A stretch of 64,000 nt of DNA, taken from the NCBI RefSeq assembly GCF_036226505.1, contig NZ_CP108484.1, forward strand, positions 1,984,001 to 2,048,000, in the 5' to 3' direction. The notes under the pieces were generated by a model that did no database searches, was not told the DNA's origin, and saw only the letters and a program-made list of their open reading frames with translations. This stretch comes from Kitasatospora sp. NBC_01246 (GTDB lineage Bacteria; Actinomycetota; Actinomycetes; Streptomycetales; Streptomycetaceae). Of this stretch, positions 1 through 7,659 are shown one piece after another. The translations under genes were made by a program, and so were the position numbers. Numbering within the stretch: the first letter of the stretch is position 1; each line of letters opens with the position of its first letter.

Positions 1-1
1 G

Positions 2-442
2 GAGCGCCCCGCACCGCCCGACGACGACTTCGAAGGCGTCCTCGTCCTCGTCACCGACCCCGCAGGCCGGCTGCTGATGAACCTGCGCGAAGACAGGCCC
101 GGCCCCTGGCCCGGTTACTGGACGCCGATCGGCGGCTGGCGCGAAGGCCGGGAGACGGCCGAGGAGACCGCTGCGCGCGAGGTCGCCGAGGAGGCCGGGA
201 TCACCGTCTCCGACCTGCGGCCCCTCCCCGGCCCGCACCACGACCTCGGCCTCCCGCTCACCCAGGTCCTGCACGCCGTCTGGACCGGCCCCGAGAGCGA
301 CCTCCAACTCGGCGACGAGGGCCTGGCCGTGCGCATGGTCCCCCTCGACGAGGTGCCGCTGCTCAAGGTCCCGCCCTACATGCAGCACTACTTGCCGCTG
401 CTCGCCGCCTCGGCCGACCGGATCGCTGGGGGGACCGCGTGA
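2..442 (+). CDS. NUDIX hydrolase, 5' end outside window
   Basis: The frame is open from the left edge, so the start codon lies upstream; the ATG at 77 would remove the first core strand (GVLVLVTDPAGRLL). The NUDIX box is complete at about 131-202, with GWREGRE, then seven residues, then REVAEEAGI, so the metal-binding glutamates are present. NUDIX enzymes cleave nucleoside diphosphates linked to another moiety; the substrate cannot be read here. The stop overlaps the GTG of the next NUDIX gene by four bases, which implies translational coupling in a long + strand operon. The function of the family is firm; the physiological substrate is unknown. Confidence 0.85.
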   Translation, partial: ERPAPPDDDFEGVLVLVTDPAGRLLMNLREDRPGPWPGYWTPIGGWREGRETAEETAAREVAEEAGITVSDLRPLPGPHHDLGLPLTQVLHAVWTGPESDLQLGDEGLAVRMVPLDEVPLLKVPPYMQHYLPLLAASADRIAGGTA

Positions 443-939
443 ACACACCCGAGCACACCCGGTGCCCCACCGTCACCGCGTCCCGGACAGCCGGAGCGGA
501 TCCGATCACCCTGGTCGTCGGCGTCCACCTCGTCCTGACCGACACCGGCAGCGTGCTGCTCGGCCGGCGCCGCAACACCAGCTACGCGAACGGCCTGTGG
601 CACCTGCCGGCCGGGCACATGCTCGCGGGCGAACCGGTGACGGGCTCGATGTGCCGCGAGGCCAACGAGGAACTGGGCATCCATGTGCGCGAGGAGGACC
701 TCGTCCTCGTCCACACGTTGCACCACCTCGACCCGGACGACGGTCGCAGTCGTCTCCAGCTGTTCTTCCGCCCCACCCGCTACGACGGCCACGTGCGCAA
801 CGCGGAGCCGCACAAGTGCGAGGACCTGCGTTGGTGGCCGCTCGACTCGCTGCCGGACGACACCGTCCCCTACACCGCCCACGCGCTCGCCGAGATCACC
901 CGCGGCAGCACCCTGTCCACCGTCGGGTGGACCCCGTGA
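439..939 (+). CDS. NUDIX hydrolase
   Basis: A 166-residue protein starting at a GTG that overlaps the previous stop. After a 20-residue non-conserved N-terminus comes the NUDIX core (VVGVHLVLTDTGSVLLGRR), then the NUDIX box around residues 60-82: GHMLAGE, seven residues, REANEELGI. All expected catalytic glutamates are seen. The WHLPAGH sequence before the box resembles general nucleotide-cleaning NUDIX proteins. It is translationally coupled to the APH-type kinase gene downstream (GTG at 936 within the stop). Substrate unknown. Confidence 0.88.
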   Translation: MNTPEHTRCPTVTASRTAGADPITLVVGVHLVLTDTGSVLLGRRRNTSYANGLWHLPAGHMLAGEPVTGSMCREANEELGIHVREEDLVLVHTLHHLDPDDGRSRLQLFFRPTRYDGHVRNAEPHKCEDLRWWPLDSLPDDTVPYTAHALAEITRGSTLSTVGWTP

Positions 940-1823
940 GCGCCCCCGACATGCCAGCCGACGTCAACCGGCTGCTGCGCGCGACGGCAGAGGACTACGA
1001 GCTGCTGGGCGCGCGCTCCCTCGATCGCGCCGGCCAGCCGGTCGTCTGGGAGGTCCTCGGTGCCGCCGGGCGCAGGCTGTTCGCCAAGCGCCACAAGAAC
1101 GCGCTCATGCACCAGCGAGAAGCCGCCGCCTACCGTCTCCTCGCACCAGGGCTCGGCAGCGGCCGGGCACCGGCCCTGCTTGCCGAGGACACCCGGTCGC
1201 TGCTCGTCGTCACCTCCGCGCTGCCCGGCACCCCGGTCATCAGCACCGACCTCACCGCCGCCGAGGAGCAGGAGGTGTACCGGCAGGCCGGGCACCTCGC
1301 CGCGGTCATCCACGCGCAGCCGACGGCCGGCGCTCCCGTCGGCGAGTACCTGCCCTGGGACCAGGAGCGCGAACGCGCGCTGGCCCGCGCCCGGGAGGCG
1401 CGCCTCCCGGAGGAGGACATCACCGTCTTGGCCGAGGCGACCCGCCACGAACCCCCGCGCACGGCGCTCGCCTACTGCCACGGCGACTTCGGCCCTCGGA
1501 ACTGGATCGTGCGCCGCGAGGGCGACCGGCTGCTGCTCGGGGTCATCGACTTCGAGCGCAGCCACGTCGAAGCGCCCGCGCGCCGCGACCTGATGCGCCT
1601 CACGCTCCAGCTCACCCCCCGTCGCCCCGACCTGCGAGCCGCATTCACCACCGGATACGGGCGCGAACTCACGCCGCAGGAGCGGGCGGCGTGCCGGGCG
1701 TGGGCCGCGATCGACTGCCCCGCCGCGCTGCGCTGGGCCATGGGCCACCACCGGGACGAGGAGGTCCTCGGCTACGCCCGCACCGTCCTCGACCTGCTGC
1801 GCCACCCGAACCCCGTTGCGTGA
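936..1823 (+). CDS. Aminoglycoside phosphotransferase (APH)-family kinase
   Basis: A 295-residue protein. The longer open frame begins inside the upstream gene, so I chose the GTG at 936 that overlaps its stop. The Brenner-type catalytic loop CHGDFGPRNW and the metal-binding IDFE motif are both present in the C-terminal half, as in APH/choline kinase-like enzymes that transfer phosphate from ATP to a small-molecule hydroxyl. It is sandwiched between two NUDIX genes. A similar NUDIX plus APH pair, decayed, lies at 14538-15480 on the other strand. The substrate could be an antibiotic, sugar or nucleoside; the sequence does not say. Confidence 0.82.
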   Translation: MSAPDMPADVNRLLRATAEDYELLGARSLDRAGQPVVWEVLGAAGRRLFAKRHKNALMHQREAAAYRLLAPGLGSGRAPALLAEDTRSLLVVTSALPGTPVISTDLTAAEEQEVYRQAGHLAAVIHAQPTAGAPVGEYLPWDQERERALARAREARLPEEDITVLAEATRHEPPRTALAYCHGDFGPRNWIVRREGDRLLLGVIDFERSHVEAPARRDLMRLTLQLTPRRPDLRAAFTTGYGRELTPQERAACRAWAAIDCPAALRWAMGHHRDEEVLGYARTVLDLLRHPNPVA

Positions 1824-1856
1824 ACACCCTTTTCCTCACTACCGGTTGGAGTCTCC

Positions 1857-2341
1857 GTGCAGTCCCTGCGTCAGGCCGTGTGCGTCATCGTCCACGACGA
1901 GAAGGCGAGCAAGGTCGCCTGCGTCCACTACGCCAACGATTCCTGGTCCACGGTGCCCGCCTGGACCGTCCCCGGTGGCAAGGTCGAGGAGGGCGAGCGT
2001 CTGGACGAGGCCGCCGCCCGCGAGCTGCACGAGGAGTCGGGCCTGGTCGTCGCCCCCGAGGACCTGCGGCTGGTCCACACCATCCAGGTCAAGGCCGGGT
2101 GGGACGGCAAGGGCCCGTTCCTGCTCTCGGTCTTCGCCGCGACCTCGTGGCGGGGCGAGCTGACGAACACCGAGCCGGACAAGCACCTCGCCGTCCTGTG
2201 GATGGACGCCTCCGCGCTGCCCACCCCGATGTTCCCCACCTCGCACGCCGCCCTCACCGCCTACCTCGCCGGCGACGGGCGGGGTTCTCCACCTACGGCT
2301 GGGACGCCTCGGAGGACCTGCGCGCCCTGGTCGGGGCCTGA
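1857..2341 (+). pseudogene. NUDIX hydrolase with a one-base frameshift near its 3' end
   Basis: The GTG start at 1857 follows a GGAG site. The NUDIX box is intact: GGKVEEGE, then RELHEESGL. In the starting frame translation runs past the expected end into a proline/arginine-rich tail and into the next gene. If one G is added to the run at 2281-2284, the protein continues GFSTYGWDASEDLRALVGA and stops at 2339-2341, one base before the ATG of the next gene. That restored end gives normal operon spacing, so I read it as a -1 deletion: a real mutation or a base-calling error. With the deletion the frame would fuse to the downstream 81-residue protein. Confidence 0.72.
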
Positions 2342-2342
2342 G

Positions 2343-2588
2343 ATGCCCGGCCGCCACCGCCGCCCGCCCACCGGCGAGCAGGCGGCCCTGCCCGCGGACA
2401 TCGACCTGCGGCTGCTCGCCATCACCCAGGGTCGCACCGTCACCGAGGAAGGCGTCGCCACGCTCCCCGGCTCCGCGCACGCGTACGCCTACCGCACGCT
2501 CTACCGGCCCGACGGCAGCGCGGAGAGGCTGCTGGAGCGCCTGGCTCCCGGCCCGCTGCGCCCGCCCGGCCTGCGCCCCACCGACTGA
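2343..2588 (+). CDS. Small conserved-looking protein of unknown function (81 aa)
   Basis: The ATG at 2343 lies one base after the restored stop of the NUDIX gene, which is typical of coupled genes here. The 81-residue product is basic at its N-terminus (PGRHRRPPTGEQ) and continues ALPADIDLRLLAITQGRTV, with no membrane segment and no recognisable motif. In the deposited reading it is the C-terminal half of a 243-residue fusion with the NUDIX protein, but the compositional break and the NUDIX end in the other frame argue for a separate gene. I do not recognise it. Confidence 0.6.
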   Translation: MPGRHRRPPTGEQAALPADIDLRLLAITQGRTVTEEGVATLPGSAHAYAYRTLYRPDGSAERLLERLAPGPLRPPGLRPTD

Positions 2589-2623
2589 CCCGTCCGCCGG
2601 CGCCCCGACCGAGAGGAGCGGCA

Positions 2624-3208
2624 GTGTCCGCCGCAGACCACTGGAACGACCACTACAAGCAGGGGAAAGGATTTCGTCCCGTCGCCGAGCTGGAGGTCGA
2701 CCTGCTCACCGAGCATCTCGGCCCCGGCAACGGCCGCCGGGCGCTCGACGTGGGCTGCGGCACCGGCGAATACTCCGCCGCCCTCCACGATCTGGGCTTC
2801 CAGGTCACGGGCGTCGACTTCTCCGAGGTAGCCGTCGCCACCGCCCAGGACCGGCAGGGAGAGCGCGACGGGCTCGACTTCCGGCTCCTCGACGTGGACC
2901 GCGGGGGCCTGGACATGCTCCCGGCCGGCGAGTTCGACCTGATCACCTGTCGGCTGTTCCTCCCGTTCGCCGACCTCGTGCCGACCGTCGCCTGCGCCCG
3001 TCGCCTCCTCGTCCCCGGCGGCCGACTGCTCGTCACTACCCCGCTCGCCGAACGCCAACGCGCCGGCTGGGAATCGATCGGTCTGCGCTCGGCCAGTCTC
3101 GACCTGCTGCGCGCCTTCGGCTGGAGCGCCATGACCGAGTACCCGCTCGACGACCTGCTCTGCCTCCTGCTGACCACCCACTTCGCCCTGGAGAGGACCA
3201 GCCGATGA
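2624..3208 (+). CDS. Class I SAM-dependent methyltransferase
   Basis: A 194-residue protein with a GTG start at 2624 behind a GAGAGGAG ribosome-binding site. Motif I is ALDVGCGTGEYS (residues about 40-51) and motif II is VTGVDFSEVA, followed by a post-I acidic residue region and LLVPGGRLLV. This is the compact Rossmann methyltransferase type without a substrate-specific domain. It resembles the methyltransferase at 8948 (both have HLGPG just before motif I), so the two are likely paralogues. It overlaps the next gene by ATGA. The methyl acceptor is unknown. Confidence 0.85.
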   Translation: MSAADHWNDHYKQGKGFRPVAELEVDLLTEHLGPGNGRRALDVGCGTGEYSAALHDLGFQVTGVDFSEVAVATAQDRQGERDGLDFRLLDVDRGGLDMLPAGEFDLITCRLFLPFADLVPTVACARRLLVPGGRLLVTTPLAERQRAGWESIGLRSASLDLLRAFGWSAMTEYPLDDLLCLLLTTHFALERTSR

Positions 3209-3681
3209 CCCCCACCACCGCCGCCCGACCCGCCGTCCCCGAGGACGCCGACGAACTGCTGCGCCTGCGCGTCGCCGTCCTGGACGGCGGCCCGCTCACC
3301 GACGAGTGGCGCAACACCTTCCGCGACGACATGCGCGAGCGCCTGAACACCGACCCGAACCTGCTCGCCTACGTCGTCCCCACCGAGAGCGGCCTCGCCG
3401 CGTGCGCCATCGGCATCGTCTACCGCGGCTACCTCGGCCCCGCGTTCCCCACCGGCCTGTGGGGCCGCATCCACACCGTGGTGACCGACCCCGCCCACCA
3501 GCGACGCGGACACGGCCGGGCCGTCACCACCGCCCTCGTCGAAGCCCTCAAGGACCGCGGCTGCGGGTCCGTCGAACTGCGGGCCACCGCCGCCGGCGCG
3601 GGCCTGTACCGCACCCTCGGCTTCGAACCCCTCGACGGCTTCATGACACTGCGACCCGGCCCCGGCGGGTGGGCGCGGTGA
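3205..3681 (+). CDS. GNAT-family N-acetyltransferase
   Basis: A 158-residue protein starting at the ATGA overlap. The acetyl-CoA binding motif A is visible as VVTDPAHQRRGHGRAV (Q/R-x-x-G-x-G/A), followed by GLYRTLGFEPLDGFM, the typical GNAT C-terminal strand. It aligns along its length with the GNAT at 11663 (shared ACAIG/SCALG, RIH.V.TDP.H.RRG and LY..LGF), so the two are duplicates within one array. It is coupled to the HIT gene by a GTGA overlap. The acceptor amine is not predictable. Confidence 0.85.
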   Translation: MTPTTAARPAVPEDADELLRLRVAVLDGGPLTDEWRNTFRDDMRERLNTDPNLLAYVVPTESGLAACAIGIVYRGYLGPAFPTGLWGRIHTVVTDPAHQRRGHGRAVTTALVEALKDRGCGSVELRATAAGAGLYRTLGFEPLDGFMTLRPGPGGWAR

Positions 3682-4169
3682 CCGCCTTCGACCTCGACGC
3701 CTACAACGAGCGGGCCCGCAACGGGCCGTGCTTCATCTGCTCAATGCTCGCCGGCGCCCCCGGCTACCAGCACCGGATCGTCCTGGACGACGGCCTCCAC
3801 GTCGCCTTCCTCGACCGTTACCCCACCCTGCACGGCAAGGTCCTGGTCGCCCCGCGCACCCACGTCGAGGACACCATCGGCGACTTCACCGAGGACCAGT
3901 ACCTCACCCTGCAACGCGTGGTCCACCGCGTCGCCACCGCGCTCACGGCGACCGTTCCGACCGAGCGCGTGTACGTGCTGAGCCTCGGCAGCCAGCAGGG
4001 CAACGCCCACGTCCACTGGCACATCGCCGCCCTCCCGCCCAACACCCCCTACGAGCAGCAGCAGTTCCACGCCCTGATGACCGAAGACGCCGGGGTACTG
4101 CCCGACGACCCCGAGCAGGCCGACCGCCTCGCCGCCGACCTGCGCGCCCGCCTCAACGGAGGAACCTGA
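3678..4169 (+). CDS. HIT-family nucleotide hydrolase/transferase
   Basis: A 163-residue protein starting with GTG at 3678, overlapping the previous stop. It carries the histidine triad HVHWHI in the sequence QGNAHVHWHIAALPP and the N-terminal PCFIC zinc-type element seen in Hint/Fhit-like proteins. HIT proteins hydrolyse or transfer nucleoside monophosphates from phosphoramidate, dinucleoside polyphosphate or ADP-sugar substrates via a histidine adduct. The longer reading frame upstream is an artefact of high GC. Together with NUDIX and MazG-like proteins it adds to the nucleotide-cleaning theme of this operon. Confidence 0.88.
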   Translation: MTAFDLDAYNERARNGPCFICSMLAGAPGYQHRIVLDDGLHVAFLDRYPTLHGKVLVAPRTHVEDTIGDFTEDQYLTLQRVVHRVATALTATVPTERVYVLSLGSQQGNAHVHWHIAALPPNTPYEQQQFHALMTEDAGVLPDDPEQADRLAADLRARLNGGT

Positions 4170-4171
4170 CC

Positions 4172-4684
4172 GTGGCCTTCGTCCCGCCCAAGCAATTCGT
4201 CCCCACCCTGCCGCACGGCGTCTCCTACGCCGGCGTGTTCTTCACCGACCGCCGGGACCGGCCGCTGCTGCTCACCTCGGTCCATCACCCGGGCGAGTAC
4301 CAGTACCCCGGAGGACTTCTGGACCCGGGTGAGGACCCGTGGAGGTGCGCACTGCGGGAGACCGGCGAGGAGATCGGCTTCGTCCCCGCCTCTCTGGACG
4401 ACGCGCCCCGTCTCCTGCTGCTCTCCTTCACCCCGCCCGAGCCGCCGTGGCCGTGGAAGATCGGTGTCACCTTCGACGGCGGCCGGCTCACCGACGAGGA
4501 GATCGAGCGGATCACCCTCGACCCCGCCGAGCACAGCGGCCACGCGGTGCGCACCGTCGAGGACTGGTCGACCATCGTCACCCCGCGCCGGCTGCGCACG
4601 CTGCGCGTCTCGCTCTGCGCCCGCCGTACCGGCCGCGCCGAGTACCTCGTCTCCGAGCCCCGGGTGCCGGGCGAGAACGGATGA
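4172..4684 (+). CDS. NUDIX hydrolase
   Basis: A 170-residue protein with a GTG start at 4172 just after the HIT stop, preceded by GGAGGAA. The NUDIX box reads GGLLDPGE, then RETGEEIGF. Its C-terminal half (FDGGRLTDEEI, ARRTGRAEY) is shared with the frameshifted NUDIX at 12133, so the two are paralogues. The stop overlaps the ATG of a 15-codon reading frame that leads into the ABC transporter gene. Substrate unknown. Confidence 0.85.
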   Translation: MAFVPPKQFVPTLPHGVSYAGVFFTDRRDRPLLLTSVHHPGEYQYPGGLLDPGEDPWRCALRETGEEIGFVPASLDDAPRLLLLSFTPPEPPWPWKIGVTFDGGRLTDEEIERITLDPAEHSGHAVRTVEDWSTIVTPRRLRTLRVSLCARRTGRAEYLVSEPRVPGENG

Positions 4685-4728
4685 CGACCCCCTCCCGCAA
4701 CGTCCGCACAGTTGAGGAGAGCGATTGA
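4681..4728 (+). CDS. Possible 15-codon coupling peptide
   Basis: The ATG at 4681 overlaps the NUDIX stop. The frame ends in a TGA at 4726-4728 that overlaps the TTG start of the ABC transporter. The product would be MTTPSRNVRTVEESD, and the GAGGAGAG site of the transporter lies inside it. The arrangement could pass ribosomes from the NUDIX gene to a weak TTG start. It may be chance in GC-rich DNA. Confidence 0.25.
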   Translation: MTTPSRNVRTVEESD

Positions 4729-6737
4729 AGACCCGCCCGACCAAGCCCCCGGCCGACGAGAGCGTCTCCGACAGCGAGCAGTTCCTGTTCGGCGGCCGTC
4801 TGCGCTACGACTACGGCTTCACCCACCACGAGCAGACCATGCTCAAGATCGACTTTCTCACAGTCGCCCGCCAGATCCCCCGCCTGCTCCGCACCGCCCT
4901 GCGCCTGGCCTGGCAGGCCGACCGGACCGCCCTGGTGGTCATCGCCGTCGCCGAGATCGGCCGAGCCCTGGCCGCAGCCTTCGGCCTGCTCGCCACCAGC
5001 CGCGCCCTCGCCTCCCTCTTCGCCTCCGGCAGCGCCGACCAGCTGCTGCGAGCGGCACTCCCCGCCGCGCTCGCCGTCGGCGGCGCCTCCGCCCTCTCCG
5101 CGCTCCTGGGCATCGCCTCCTCCTGGGCGGGCGGCCGGCTGGAGCCCAAGACCGAACGCGCCGCCACCGTCGCCTTCCTGCGCGGTGCGGCCCGCGTGGA
5201 GCTGGCCTCCCTGGAGGACCCGGACTTCAGCAGGCTGCTGGAGTCCGCCCGGTTCGGCACCGCGGCGGTGCGGCGCCTCATCAGCCAGAGCATCGCCGTC
5301 CTCACCGCCCTGCTCGGCCTGGCCGCCGCCGGCGGGGTTCTGCTGACCCTCGACCCGGTGCTCATGCCCATGCTGATCTTGATCGCAGCTCCGAAAGGAT
5401 GGGGCGCTGTACGCTCGGCCCGCCGCCGCTACGGCTCGATGATGGCCTGGCTCCAGCACCACCGGGCCTCCGCCATCCTCGCCCAGCTGATCACCCAGCC
5501 GCACTCCGCACCCGAGGTCCGCGTCCACGCCATCGGCCCGTTCATCCTCGGCCACTACACCGCGATGGCCGAGGCCTCCGAACAGGAGCAGAACCGCCTC
5601 GCACGCGCCGCCGCCGGCACCTCCCTGCTCGCCTCCGCCCTCTCCGGGCTGGCCGCCGCCGCGACCTTCGCCGTCCTGGGCTGGCTCGTCCACGACGGGC
5701 AGATGGCCCTCGCCGTCGCCGGGACCGCGGTCGTCGGTATCCGCACCGGAGCCGCCGACATCACCTCCCTCGTGCGCACCGCGAACGGACTGTACGAGGA
5801 GGCCCTGTTCGTCGCCGACCTGGAGCGTCTCCAGCGCGAGTCCGAGCGCCGCGCCATCCCCACCGGCGGCACCGACCTCCCGCACCGCCCGGAGACCATC
5901 ACCCTGGAAGGCGTCGGCTTCACCTACCCCGGCCGCACGAACCCGGCCCTGTCCGACGTCACCCTGCAGATCCCGCGCGGACAGGTCGTCGCCCTGGTCG
6001 GGGACAACGGCTCCGGCAAGTCCACCCTCGTCAAGATCCTCTGCGGCCTCTACCTCCCGGACACCGGCCGCATCCGCTGGGACGGCACCGACACCGCCCG
6101 AGCCGACCGCGACCAGCTGTTCTCCTCCATCGCCGTCCTCGAACAGGACTTCCAGCGCTGGCCGTTCACCCTGCGCGCCAACGTCCTGGTCGGCCGCCCC
6201 GAGCACGGCGACGACCCCGCCCTCCTCAAGCGCGCCGCCGACTACGCCGAGCTGCACCCCATCGTCGAGGCCCAGACCAACGGCTGGGACACCCTCGCCG
6301 CCCGCGGCTTCCAGGGCGGCGTCCAGCTCTCCGGCGGGCAGTGGCAGCGCGTCGGCATGGCCCGCACCCACCACCGCGCCACCACCCACGGCCCCGGCGG
6401 GCGACCCACCCACCTCGTCATCGCCGACGAGCCGACCTCCGCCCTCGACGCCCAGTCCGAGGTGGCCGCCTTCGCCCGCATCCGCGAACTCGCCGACCAG
6501 GGCCTCACCGTCATCCTGATCACCCACCGGCTCGCCGCCACCGCCGACGCCGACCTCATCTACGTCCTCCACCAGGGCCGGCTCGCCGAACAGGGCAGCC
6601 ACGCCGAGCTGATGGCCGACCCCGACGGCCGGTACCGGGCCTCCTACCTCCTCCAGGCCGCCCAGTACGCCACCACCGTCCCCCAGCAGCGCGACGCCGA
6701 CCGGGCCCACAACGAGCCGGCCCCGGAACCTGCCTGA
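4725..6737 (+). CDS. ABC transporter, fused membrane and ATPase domains
   Basis: A 670-residue half-transporter starting at a TTG behind GAGGAG. The N-terminal half is membrane-spanning (for example the hydrophobic stretches near residues 60-115 and 180-215). The ATPase domain has Walker A GDNGSGKST (about 426-434), signature LSGGQWQR (about 535) and Walker B LVIADEPTSALD (about 563). Such proteins dimerise and usually export small molecules or peptides; lasso/lantipeptide-type exporters share this layout. It is the last gene before a strong terminator hairpin, so it closes the first transcription unit. Cargo unknown. Confidence 0.85.
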   Translation: MKTRPTKPPADESVSDSEQFLFGGRLRYDYGFTHHEQTMLKIDFLTVARQIPRLLRTALRLAWQADRTALVVIAVAEIGRALAAAFGLLATSRALASLFASGSADQLLRAALPAALAVGGASALSALLGIASSWAGGRLEPKTERAATVAFLRGAARVELASLEDPDFSRLLESARFGTAAVRRLISQSIAVLTALLGLAAAGGVLLTLDPVLMPMLILIAAPKGWGAVRSARRRYGSMMAWLQHHRASAILAQLITQPHSAPEVRVHAIGPFILGHYTAMAEASEQEQNRLARAAAGTSLLASALSGLAAAATFAVLGWLVHDGQMALAVAGTAVVGIRTGAADITSLVRTANGLYEEALFVADLERLQRESERRAIPTGGTDLPHRPETITLEGVGFTYPGRTNPALSDVTLQIPRGQVVALVGDNGSGKSTLVKILCGLYLPDTGRIRWDGTDTARADRDQLFSSIAVLEQDFQRWPFTLRANVLVGRPEHGDDPALLKRAADYAELHPIVEAQTNGWDTLAARGFQGGVQLSGGQWQRVGMARTHHRATTHGPGGRPTHLVIADEPTSALDAQSEVAAFARIRELADQGLTVILITHRLAATADADLIYVLHQGRLAEQGSHAELMADPDGRYRASYLLQAAQYATTVPQQRDADRAHNEPAPEPA

Positions 6738-6746
6738 CCCCCGCCC

Positions 6747-6772
6747 GGCGGGCACCCGACCGGGTGCCCGCC
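6747..6772 (+). terminator. Rho-independent-type hairpin after the ABC gene
   Basis: A perfect 12-bp inverted repeat, GGCGGGCACCCG (6747-6758) and its complement (6761-6772), with a 2-base loop, 9 bases after the transporter stop. There is no U-tract, as is usual in streptomycetes. Confidence 0.7.
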
Positions 6773-6801
6773 CCGTGTCCACCCCCTTCGAGGAGCCGAC
6801 C

Positions 6802-7191
6802 GTGTCCGACCGAGAGCGGCTGCACGATGCCGTGCGCGAGGTCCGCGAGTCCTACGACCAGCTGAACGAACAAAGGCTCGGACGCCGGTGGGACCTCACC
6901 GACTACGCGCTCGGCTTCGTGGGCGACGTGGGCGATCTCGCGAAGCTGATCATGGCCCACGAAGGGCACCGTACCGACGTGGCGGCCGGCCGCGAGCTGC
7001 TCGCCCACGAGCTGTCGGACTGCCTGTTCTCCCTCCTCGTGATCGCGGAGGCGACCGGTATCGACCTCGAAGCCCGGTTCCCCGCCGACATGGCCGCACT
7101 CACCGCCCGCATCCGCGCACGGATCACCGCCGACGGACCGGCGTCTCCCGCTGACGCCGACGGCGGGCCGCTTCCACCCGCCGCACCGTGA
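6802..7191 (+). CDS. MazG-like NTP pyrophosphohydrolase
   Basis: A 129-residue protein. I chose the GTG at 6802 because GAGGAG lies 7-8 bases upstream; a GTG at 6775 in frame has no such site. The helical protein has the MazG-type metal-binding pattern with acidic residues in GDVGDLAKL and HELSDCLFSLLVIAEATGID. MazG-family all-alpha pyrophosphatases split NTPs to NMP and pyrophosphate. First gene of the second + strand unit. Family assignment is likely but rests on motifs only. Confidence 0.75.
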   Translation: MSDRERLHDAVREVRESYDQLNEQRLGRRWDLTDYALGFVGDVGDLAKLIMAHEGHRTDVAAGRELLAHELSDCLFSLLVIAEATGIDLEARFPADMAALTARIRARITADGPASPADADGGPLPPAAP

Positions 7192-7266
7192 CTTCGTCCG
7201 TCCTCCCCCCGGTAGTCCTGAGCGACCTGCGGCCCGCCGCCCCCTCCGCCCCGAACCGAGAGCCTC

Positions 7267-7659
7267 GTGATCATCCAGTTCACCAACCACGGACTGCCCG
7301 TCCCCTCCATCACCTCCTGGTCCGCCGAATCCCCCCGCACGCCGGAGCCGATACGGTGCAAAAGGCCCGACGGCCCCTTCCTGGGCTACGCCGACGAGCT
7401 CGCCCAGGACCGCGGCTGGCACGGCCCGCTGCTCGTGCGCCGGCCCCTTGCCCGGAGCCGCGCCATTGCCGCCCGGCACTGGGAGGGTGAGCCGTACAAC
7501 CGGGAGCCGGACGCCCACAGCGAGCCAGCCTGGGTCGATCCCGCCGGCCCACCCACCGGCTGTCACCCCTTCACCCACGAGATCCCGCACCTGTTCACCG
7601 CCGACCACCGGTACGCCGACGCGGGTGCCCCGCGACGGTCCGGAGGTGGGGCCGGATGA
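7267..7659 (+). CDS. Hypothetical protein (130 aa)
   Basis: A GTG-initiated frame whose stop overlaps the ATG-like start of the following MFS gene, which supports translation. The product starts MIIQFTNHGLPVPSITSW, has a WHGPLLVRRP stretch, and ends in a low-complexity RRSGGGAG tail. No signal peptide, membrane segment or known motif is seen. I do not recognise the family. Codon use matches its neighbours. Confidence 0.5.
   Translation: MIIQFTNHGLPVPSITSWSAESPRTPEPIRCKRPDGPFLGYADELAQDRGWHGPLLVRRPLARSRAIAARHWEGEPYNREPDAHSEPAWVDPAGPPTGCHPFTHEIPHLFTADHRYADAGAPRRSGGGAG

Noticed and set aside
683..2341. A 552-codon + frame rich in Arg and Pro
   Set aside because: It is the shifted frame of the APH and NUDIX genes; only its last 20 codons are meaningful, as the true end of the frameshifted NUDIX protein.
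4578..6782. A 734-codon minus frame opposite the ABC transporter
   Set aside because: Glycine/valine/glutamate-biased shadow of a gene with clear Walker motifs on the other strand.
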